From contig NC_037090.1 of the NCBI RefSeq assembly GCF_002994745.2, positions 31,664,501 through 31,728,500 on the forward strand: a DNA stretch of 64,000 bases. Reading direction: 5' to 3'. The DNA comes from Rosa chinensis. Its lineage: Eukaryota; Streptophyta; Magnoliopsida; Rosales; Rosaceae. The notes beneath the pieces were generated by a model. It did not search any database. It was not told the origin of the DNA and saw only the letters and a list, made by a program, of their open reading frames with translations. This document shows, piece after piece, positions 56,384 to 64,000 of the stretch (within the stretch, counting starts at the first letter, position 1; every line of letters starts with the position of its first letter). Both the position numbers and the translations under genes were made by a program.

Positions 56384-58109
56384 ATCTCAACTTTGCCCTA
56401 GAAACTTTGAATTAAAGAATTGGTGTTAATGATGAAGTTTTGGTTAAATTGGAAAAGAAATTGGAAGTTGATTTAGGAGGATAAGATATTAGAATCGTAT
56501 TTAATTGCCGAATCGTTATTCACAAATTATAATATTATACAGGGCGATGTATCGAGCTACTGCTCGACGAAGGAACTCGTATACGTGATTGTTGGAATAG
56601 TACTGTGAGTGGACCTTTGCTTTTAAATAAGGATGCATGCAAATGTTTTTCCCGAATTAATTATTTAATTATTTAATTCCATGTTATTGTATTTTGCTTT
56701 CGGGAAATTATTGTTGATTTGTCTTGATTTGATTTGGGAAATGAATTAGTGACTTAAATTATTGTTTTAATTTATCGAGCATATTAAACGGATTTAAATA
56801 TTTTATTACTATGTCAATTGGATTTTCGAATTGAAGTTGTTATGCTCAATTTTGAATTTGTGATTTATGTTAAATTTCGTTGGAGTAATTTTCCGAGGTG
56901 ATTTCCGGAATTAAGTATATTTGTATTCGTTGATTTGAGATTTTTGGAAAGATTTTCGAAATGGGATTTCGATGAAGTTATTTTCTTATGTATTTATCGA
57001 CTTTCGGTTTTGGCATTGAGAATGCCTTGATGATGATTTTGGAAATGGTTTTATTTCGATATTTGGAGATTATGTTTTATTATTATTTCTCTACTATTTA
57101 TTTTGAACTTGAGATTATCTTGGCGTGTAGGACACGTCATTGGAAATTCATTTGCAAGAGATGGGGAAGCCTTATGTATTTATGGATTTACTTGGTTTTC
57201 GGATTTCTTTTGCCATACTTTGGGTGATTATTTATCATGCTAGCATTGATGTCCGCCTTTGTGGCGAGGTGATGGGATCACCGAAGCCCGTCCGCCTTTG
57301 TGGCGCTGGTTACTGTCTTTGTGACAGTAATGCTGAAGCCCAGTATCCTAATCGCTACACTTAGTGGCGTGTGGGTATATAACGGGAGTATATGGGAGTA
57401 CTTTAGCCTGGGAGGCTATCACCCGAGCCTGGGAGGCTCATTCGTATGGCTATCTTCTTCCCCTACTTTTATATTATTTATGGGCCAGCGGGGTCTAGTC
57501 CGATGATACGATACTTAGCGGGTTTGATTTACCGTTTCCAGTTTCCTGAATTTAAGAAATAAAATTTTACAAACGTTGCATGCATCGAGGTTTTATAAAT
57601 TTAAATAAGTGGGAAAGTATTTAAGTTTGCTTCATTTAAATCATCTTAATTATTTATTTTTGTCTACTCACACTAACGTGTTTTTCAATACTTTTCCCCT
57701 GGGCCATTCGGTTTCAAATGCCCAGTTTGCAGGCTAGATTAGTTGAGATCGGGCGTACATGGAGTTGAGGCATAGTTGTTACTGCTTTCGCATTGTAGGA
57801 TTTATCGATCCTTTATCCTCTTTACTTTTTATTCTATTACACCTGTTTTAGAATTGCTCTGATAACCGTAGAATTATTGTTTCTAAGTTGAGATTTGAGT
57901 AATGTGAATTGGAAGATGTTGTGATTTGGGGAGCAGGGTGGCTCCAGGAGAATAATGATGGATGGTTTAGAATTGTAAATGTTTTTCTACAGGTTTTGAG
58001 TTGTCCATTTTTAGGGGAAGTTCTGTCAAATTTTGGTAGAATTTCTTCTAAGGTGGGTCCCGCAGGGCCTCTTCGGATTTCAGGGTGAAATCCGGGGCGG
58101 GTCTTGTCA
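56384..58109. other. Right part of the long solo LTR
   Basis: Non-coding continuation of the LTR from 51685 beyond the copia insert. Repeated CCGCCTTTGTGGCG (57253, 57290 region) and GCCTGGGAGGCT (57406, 57426) blocks are present. No gene. Confidence 0.6.
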
Positions 58110-58370
58110 AAGCCCCTCTTCATATTTTACCTCATATAATCACAAGTTCAAAAAGCCTAATCTAGACCATATGATCTGCCTCCTGCTTCAATCTAGACCA
58201 ATTTAATAAGCTATTACCATTTTCCACTATCTATTTTGTTTCCTGGCTACATGTCAAAATGTTAAAATCTCAAATAGTTTTGCACTCAACATAAGAACAC
58301 AAGTACATAATGAATACAGTACACATATGACACATGCTTAATTTAATATTGATGAACAGATTTACTAACC

Positions 58371-58449
58371 TCCTGTGGCCATTGAAGCTCTTCTTCTCTA
58401 TGCAATCTCCTTGGACACTCTCGTAATGTGGTTAGAAAAATTCTACATC
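58371..58449 (-). other. Exon-like segment with GT-AG borders
   Basis: On minus an acceptor GGTTTAG precedes GATGTAGAATTTTTC and a donor GTTAGTAAATC follows CCACAGGAG. No clear protein match. It may be a leader exon of the Harbinger transposase transcript or an unrelated relic. Confidence 0.3.
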
Positions 58450-58525
58450 CTAAACCTGTAAGGAAAACCATAGTCAGGTACTTTAGTCTTGTCTTCCTGA
58501 TCTTGTGTATCCACATAATCTTCAC

Positions 58526-58754
58526 GGGAAAAAGATGCAACTAGTACCTGACCTTTGGCCCATTAGTAACTTTAGTACCTGACAAAAAAAAAATATCACT
58601 TTGGTACCTCAAGTTCGAACCACGACCCAACATTAGTATCTGGACCGTTAACTCCGCTTAACTCCGTTAAGGAGACTGCCAGCTGTCATATTTTAAAGGG
58701 TATTTTCGTCTATTTGTATCTTAATTAATTTTTTTTTCTTTTAAGCATTTTTTC

Positions 58755-58795
<41 letters not shown>

Positions 58796-59857
58796 TTCTT
58801 ATCTTCTTCTTCCCTCTCTGCAGATCAACCTGCAGATTCCTCATCCTTCCTTCAAGTGTCTAGGACTATAATCCAGCTCCTGCTTGGCCTTCTCACACGA
58901 ATAGACCCATTGATGCCTTAGAACATAAACAGTCGGCGGACTTCAAAGGAAGCTTTGATTCCATCAAAATCAACCCAAAAATACTCAAACCAAGATGCAA
59001 TCTTTGCATAAAAAAACTTCAAACATTCATACACAATAACCAAATCCAGAAAGCATGAATAAGAAGAAAAAAAAAATTAGATATGAGGACGCAACTGCTT
59101 AGTCTTCCCTCCAATTAATCACGAAAGCCTCCACCTCCTAACAACCCCATCACTATCGTCTTCTTCATCATCGCCCCTGCAATTGTTTTCGCAGTCCAAT
59201 TTCTACAAATCGGGGCGATTTCGTCGAAGAAACTCGATACCCAGGTCAGAAAACGCGGCGAAAAGCAACCCAAAACCCAAAGGTACTCAACTCTAAATTG
59301 GGGAGGAGGATGGTTGCTGGTGTTTCAAAGCAACTGGGTTCTGGTGAAATTGGGGAGTTAGGGGAAGAGGAAGAAATTCATGAAATTGATGTGGAGGAGA
59401 TCAAAACGACGAGGCAGAGCATCGTTTGAAATTGATTTTGAGGGAACGGGGGGGAATTGGGGAAAGGTTGGGGCTTTGGATGTAAAGATTTGGGTTTAGG
59501 GTTTAGGGGAGATCGTCCTCTTATTCGTATCGGGGAGATCGCGGCGGTGGCTTGTGCAGTGAGGAAGGGGGAGACTGCGGCAGCGGTCGAGTTTCGGTTT
59601 GTCCCTCGCAGGACTGATCGCTGGTGGGGATTGGTGTGGTGGGGTCGGAGGCGGCATCGTGACGGGATCGTGGTTGCGTGGTGGTTGGGCTATGCTCGGA
59701 CATATCCGATCTGGATTGGGTTTCTCAATTCTTCTTCACATTGACACTAGTTCTGTTTTACTTGGCTGAACAAGGACGAAGAGAAAGAGGAAGAGATTGA
59801 GTGGAAGGATGAGGAATTTGCAGGTTGATCTGCAGAGAGGGAAGAAGAAGATAAGAA

Positions 59858-59934
<77 letters not shown>

Positions 59935-60163
59935 GAAAAAATGCTTAAAAGAAAAAAAAATTACTTAAGATACAAATAGACGAAAATACCCTTTAAAATA
60001 TGACAGCTGGCAGTCTCCTTAACGGAGTTAAGAGGAGTTAACGGTCCAGATACTAATGTTGGGTCGTGGTTCGAACTTGAGGTACCAAAGTGATATTTTT
60101 TTTTTGTCAGGTACTAAAGTTACTAATGGGCCAAAGGTCAGGTACTGTTTGCATCTTTTTCCC
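58526..60163. mobile_element. MULE with 325/361-bp terminal inverted repeats
   Basis: Left TIR 58526-58850 and right TIR 59803-60163 are nearly identical, beginning GGGAAAAAGATGCAA. They differ mainly in the length of an internal (CT)n/(AG)n microsatellite (58760-58792; 59860-59928). Perfect 10-bp TSD TAATCTTCAC (58516-58525, 60164-60173). The interior (about 950 bp) is GC-richer and has no transposase, but contains gene-like stretches, so it is probably a gene-carrying non-autonomous MULE. Confidence 0.93.
59110..59440 (+). pseudogene. Gene-like segment inside the MULE
   Basis: A plus-strand frame reads KPPPPNNPITIVFFIIAPAI and on to FAVQFLQIGAISSKKLDTQ, a signal-anchor-like hydrophobic segment after a proline cap, followed by a donor-like GTCAG. 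Just downstream 59310-59429 opens a 39-codon acidic frame (MVAGVSKQLGSGEIGE...). The source gene is not recognised. Capture by the MULE is an inference from context. Confidence 0.4.
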
Positions 60164-60173
60164 TAATCTTCAC

Positions 60174-61120
60174 ATATCAATATGTAAACATTAGCATACA
60201 GAAGCTCCTAATACATTCGATATTTTCATGATGTTCAATTATCTCTTCTCAACTTGGTTAGTCATGAAACCACTTCTCTGTATGTCTATTTTGGATTCTC
60301 AGCAATTAAATTTATGAGAATGAAAACAATAGAAAACAAACACTTCTTTATGGTGTCTATTTTTCAGCAACTACATATACACAGATATAGATAGGCCAAG
60401 TAATGCTATTAAGGCTATATCATTATCTCAGCAAAAAAATTTGGTTTTTCTACTTTTGGTGTTCTATTCCAGCCGTTGCTTTTGTTTTTGTTGTCATTAT
60501 GTGTATACATCACTCGCAAGTTACAAACCACATACATACATGGACCGTTTGCTCCTTTTTCATTCTGGAAGTAATATCACTAATATGTAAAACAGGTTGC
60601 TATCAATTTGTCATGCTTGTTCTAATCATTTAGTGCCCAGGCTTTGTGTTTTCAAAAGGCCAAGTTTTTAACACCACCCCATTTTTTTCAAAAGCCATTT
60701 TTTACTACTTTATACCAAATGGGTGAGTTTTTTTTCATCACCATTGTAAAGAAAAGAATCTCGAAGAGACAAATTAAAAGAAGAAAATAATAGAGCATAA
60801 TAACATAGCCCAGACGCCAAAATCCAACATATATATGCAGCAGCAATATAAACAATTCAACTTCAATACATAAAACAATTATACAGAACGAATCAAGACT
60901 GGAAACTAACCTTTTTAGTGGCAGAAGAAAATCCAGAGATCAGAGCAATTGCAAATAACCTAGCCATAATCAAAGTACCATTGAAAAATTAAATTTCAAT
61001 TAATACACAAAACAGTTATATAGAAGAAGATAAAGGTTGGAACCTAACCCGTATAGCAGTAGAAGGAAATCCAAAGACCAGAACAATTACAAACGGCGTC
61101 GAAGTCTGGCAAGTTTTATG
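60174..61120 (-). other. Probable Harbinger transcript leader
   Basis: Downstream of the TATA box at 61121 on minus. It contains two related segments of about 105 bp (about 61015-61110 and 60880-60975), each ending in a donor-like GGTTAG, as in duplicated leader exons. No coding frame recognised. Confidence 0.4.
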
Positions 61121-61130
61121 GCTTTATATA
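61121..61130 (-). promoter_or_regulatory. TATA box near the Harbinger right end
   Basis: Minus-strand TATATAAAGC, 270 bp inside the candidate right terminus, oriented toward the transposase gene. Confidence 0.5.
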
Positions 61131-61400
61131 GAGTCGATTTGATCAAAATTTTCCGCGCCATGTTTTGATTTTGGCTCTCTGGAAATTGTGATTTCCCGCT
61201 GCAATGGAATTGACAAATAACACCTATTTTGAGAGGAATTCAAGTCGGGAATCTACACCCCCAAATTCCACGATTCTTTTCCCGTGGAAATTGCTGATTT
61301 CAAGGGATAAGAAGCCAAACGATGGAAACAGTCCTAAGAAATTGGGAAATCCACACTTTTAATTAAATTGCCTCACTTTTTCCCTCATCCAAACACACTG

Positions 61401-62006
61401 TCAATTCACATGATTTTCATTATTCTATTGCTGGGCAGAAAGAAAAGGAGGTTTTTCCATAATTAAGAGAATATGTTGGTGTTTGTTTTTACATGCGTTC
61501 ATATATGGGTATAATTGCTGAAAGTTTTTAGTTGATCACGCAAATAGTATCATACCCATTTTCCTTTCTGACAATCCCAATTTTTTTTTTTGTCAATAAT
61601 CATGCCTCTCTCTTTTATTTTTGGTTTTGCAAACAAAACCAACGTATTATCCCATAAGGTGCAATAGAGGCATTAGTTTTCCTTGTTTATTTAATAGCAT
61701 TTTCTTGGTTTTGTCAGTATTTATGAGCGTATATGATCTTTTTTGTGTGTTTCCTTCATTGTCATTAGATATCAATCCTTTGTCATATATTTCATGATTG
61801 CTAGTATCAATATATGCCTTATGTTGTCATCTACACATGTATTTACGAAGTTATTAATATGAGAAGCAATCTTGATGTACGTGATGAGAGTGATGACCAC
61901 TATCTATGTTGATTCAATTTATGGCAGGATCAGTGACTCCCAAAGTCGGATCAATATTTTTTTAATATCTAGGTTATACAATCTTACAATTTTGTGTATA
62001 AGTATT
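61401..62006. other. AT-rich intergenic sequence
   Basis: No gene or terminus recognised. Confidence 0.45.
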
Positions 62007-63420
62007 TGTAGACACCAAAAATTTAATAAAAATAAAATTCATTAAATAATTCGGTCAACACTTATAATTATGACCGAACAAACATAGTTGGTATGTGGGT
62101 CCTACAAAATGTGCACGTGGCTTGTGAATAAGCAAAATCACGCAGACTCAGAGAACGACACTTGGCGACACATGAAAGGTCCGACGGCAATAAATGAATT
62201 TGTTCCGGCTAAATCAATGGATATTAAAGTGGATCAATCAAATTAAATCAATTGATTCCGAGTCAAATCAAGTATTAAATTTCGTCTACTGAATAGATGT
62301 CAATTTATTTAAACTGATAATCAAGATGAAAATCAGCCATCAAATTAATTGGCTAAATTTTTTAATAGTCGTGATTAAATCAATTAATTAAAGCTGATTG
62401 ATTTGATTATGCTATTAATGAAATACAATTAAAATTAGCCATCAAATTGATTGGCTAATTCTCAATGGTTGTGATTAAATCAGTTAATTAAGGCTGATTG
62501 ATTTGATTATATTATTAAGGAAAAAAAACAACTAAAATCAGCCATCAAATTGATTGGCTAATTCCTTAATGATTGTGATTAAATCAATTAATTAAGGCTG
62601 ATTGATTTGATTATGTTATTAAGAAAAATGCAATTAATTACGTGTCATCAATGCATTCCAAATTGAGAGAGGAGCCGACACTATAAATACCCCCCTCTCA
62701 AATCAAGATAGGGGAGGACGATGACAGACAGAGGGACGCAAGTAGACGGAAGAAACCTCTCCAAAGCTTAGAAGTCTCCCAAGCTCGTGAAGAACCATCA
62801 AGCTGCCAAATAGCCGGTCTCTTCACCTCGCCAACTTCAGACAAACAAGGGAAATCACCTGCAAGCTCAGAAGTTGTCAAACTCGCGGAAAATCAACAAG
62901 CACCAAGCAAACGTGCCGATTCATCCGCCATCAAAGCCATACTCACCACGTGACACTTCTCGTGGTTCAAATCCTATCAAGAGCAAGCCTCTGCATCCCT
63001 TGATCAACCGCCTTCTACAAGTCGTCAACAAAGTAAATCCTCTACAAGTTCTTCATCAAGCTCGTGGAGAATCAACAAGCACCAAACACACGTGCTGGTT
63101 CATCCCCTACCAAAGCCGAAGAACGCCCACCACGTGACACCACTCGTGGCCTAAATCCGATCAAGATCAAGCTTCTACAGCCCTTGGTCAATCGTCTTCC
63201 TCAAATCCTCAACATAGCAAGTTCACACTGCAACTGTTCGATTCAAGATCAAGTGCTCGCCACCCTTGGATCAAATCAACGTCAGAGATCGAATCAGAGG
63301 AGATTCTTGTGAAAGAGCACATCTATAGAGATTGTAACCCTCAAATTCATTAATATAAAATATCTTATTTTGTACACGTGTCCTTCTTTCATTCGTTGCA
63401 GAATTTTCGTGTTTATAGTA
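62007..63420 (+). repeat. Gypsy-type LTR (Tat/Athila-like) with TATA box
   Basis: Begins TGTAGACACCAAAAATTT, the start motif of a large class of plant gypsy LTRs. TATA box CTATAAATAC at 62681-62690. A transcribed leader follows with two related segments of about 185 bp (from about 62875 and 63060, each with ATCAACAAGCACCAA and CACGTGACAC). The right end is not certain (TTATAGTA, about 63420). The body is non-coding; short open frames here are not genes. Confidence 0.65.
62329..62636. repeat. Three tandem 103-bp repeats
   Basis: Units start at 62329, 62431 and 62534, upstream of the LTR TATA box. Each unit holds AATCAGCCATCAAATT, ATTAAATCAATTAATTAA and GGCTGATTGATTTGATTA, so complementary AATCA/TGATT blocks recur in both orientations. 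Confidence 0.88.
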
Positions 63421-64000
63421 TGCTCCAAAGGTAAGGCCGTATGATATGATTTTATTGCTCATAGACGGATTTCAATGACCATTGTAAATTCAATGAGATC
63501 AAAATATTTTTCTTATATGATTACATGAGGGCTTGAAGTTCCTCAGAGATTGCGACATGAAGTCTCTCAAATTTATACAATTATGAGGGTCAGAAGATCC
63601 TCAGAGTTATATAATCGAGTATATGAACTCACATATTTTTGATTCTCAATAATTATAAGAGGGCCGGAAGTTCCTAAAAAATATTTGGGTATTGGGGTTC
63701 CCTCCTCCGCACGACAATGTGAATTTGAAGTTCCTCACCTTATTTTGATATTATGCTCTTGTGCAATTAGAGGAGAGAAACAAGATTATCATATTTGTGA
63801 AGTTGACCAGACCAGAAGTTCTATGTATTTTCTTCATTCACGGAACCATAAGTTTCCACGGTAAAATATATTTCATTATTTATTTATTTTCTTTCCTGCA
63901 ATTCCTATTTTGTTATGTACTTTCATTAAAGTACTCATCTTTTAAATTTTTTTTGTTATTCATATGGGCCAGCAGCCCTATATCTCAAACATATGAATTT
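63421..64000. other. Retroelement-like sequence with GAAGTTCCTC repeats
   Basis: A short motif, forms of GGGCTTGAAGTTCCTCAGAG, recurs at about 63528, 63580, 63660 and 63725 in otherwise AT-rich sequence. It may belong to the internal region after the LTR or to another LTR. No coding region was seen before the window ends. Confidence 0.35.

Larger units (their letters stand above)
51685..58109. mobile_element. Long solo LTR, split by a copia insert
   Basis: Begins TATAACGTCCCGAACC (probably TG changed to TA) and ends GGTCTTGTCA, with perfect 5-bp TSD AAGCC (51680-51684, 58110-58114). Without the copia insert it is about 2.7 kb. It shares with the two TGTGATGCCC solo LTRs a block containing GAAAGTTGTAGAG and GAGTTCGTATG (51826-51910 region). 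No internal coding domain. Confidence 0.85.
47871..61400 (-). mobile_element. PIF/Harbinger element with nested insertions
   Basis: Candidate termini: left TAGTGTGTTTGGATAAAG (47871) and, in reverse complement, CAGTGTGTTTGGATGAGG (61400). Between them lie a PIF/Harbinger transposase gene and a Myb-like gene, both on minus, with a TATA box near the right end in the right orientation. Removing the SINE, the solo LTR with its copia insert and the MULE leaves about 5.2-5.4 kb, usual for the family. The expected 3-bp TWA TSD is not seen (TCC/TCA), so the termini are tentative. The genes are secure; the outer limits are an inference. Confidence 0.55.

Noticed and set aside
59457..59744. 95-codon Trp/Arg-rich open frame in the MULE
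   Set aside because: GC-rich by-product without any recognisable motif; not supported as a gene.

Overview
This is a plant nuclear window. It has a multi-exon gene with GT-AG introns, Ty1/copia and Ty3/gypsy retroelements of plant lineages, CACTA, hAT, Mutator-like (MULE) and PIF/Harbinger DNA transposons, a tRNA-derived SINE, and relics of plant gene families (S-domain receptor kinase, autoinhibited Ca2+-ATPase, NADH-cytochrome b5 reductase). The host is most likely a eudicot; the species cannot be fixed from sequence alone. There is no rRNA or tRNA gene and no CRISPR array.

Only one intact host gene was found. It lies on the minus strand, 18002 down to 6729, and I rebuilt it as 20 exons that join in frame into a 779-residue coiled-coil protein with a C-terminal Ig/PH-like region. 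Its introns carry LINE pieces, a hAT element with its target-site duplication (TSD), and local tandem duplications. To its left (1-6250) are a hAT end, a decayed copia copy, a 401-bp tandem duplication with a 36-nt poly(C) run, a long-terminal-inverted-repeat (TIR) MITE and an LTR relic.

From 18.5 to 46 kb is a stack of nested insertions. An S-domain receptor-like pseudogene is split into 21560-21922 and 41644-42050 by a CACTA element (21923-41643). Inside the CACTA lie a complete but dead Tat-type gypsy element (23444-36405, coding on minus, with an antisense gene on plus and a 36-bp hairpin minisatellite) and a 2.66-kb solo LTR (38445-41101). A related 2.9-kb solo LTR (32368-35271) sits inside the Tat gag gene. 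To the right, a MULE (42752-45981) carries an intronless piece of an NADH-cytochrome b5 reductase gene, is interrupted by a hAT element (42983-45342), and is itself inserted in the end of another MULE.

From 47.9 to 61.4 kb a probable PIF/Harbinger element keeps an apparently intact 419-residue DD47E transposase (three exons) beside a broken Myb-like partner gene. It is expanded by a SINE (48152-48337), a long solo LTR (51685-58109) with a nested one-LTR copia element (52664-56378), and a 1.64-kb MULE (58526-60163) with 10-bp TSDs. The right edge (62007 onward) is a gypsy-type LTR with 103-bp tandem repeats and a TATA box.

Exact TSDs and terminal motifs give the insertion order in most of the stack, so the window reads as a layered history. 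Most nonsense codons in the Tat genes fit C-to-T change, as expected of methylated, silenced repeats.
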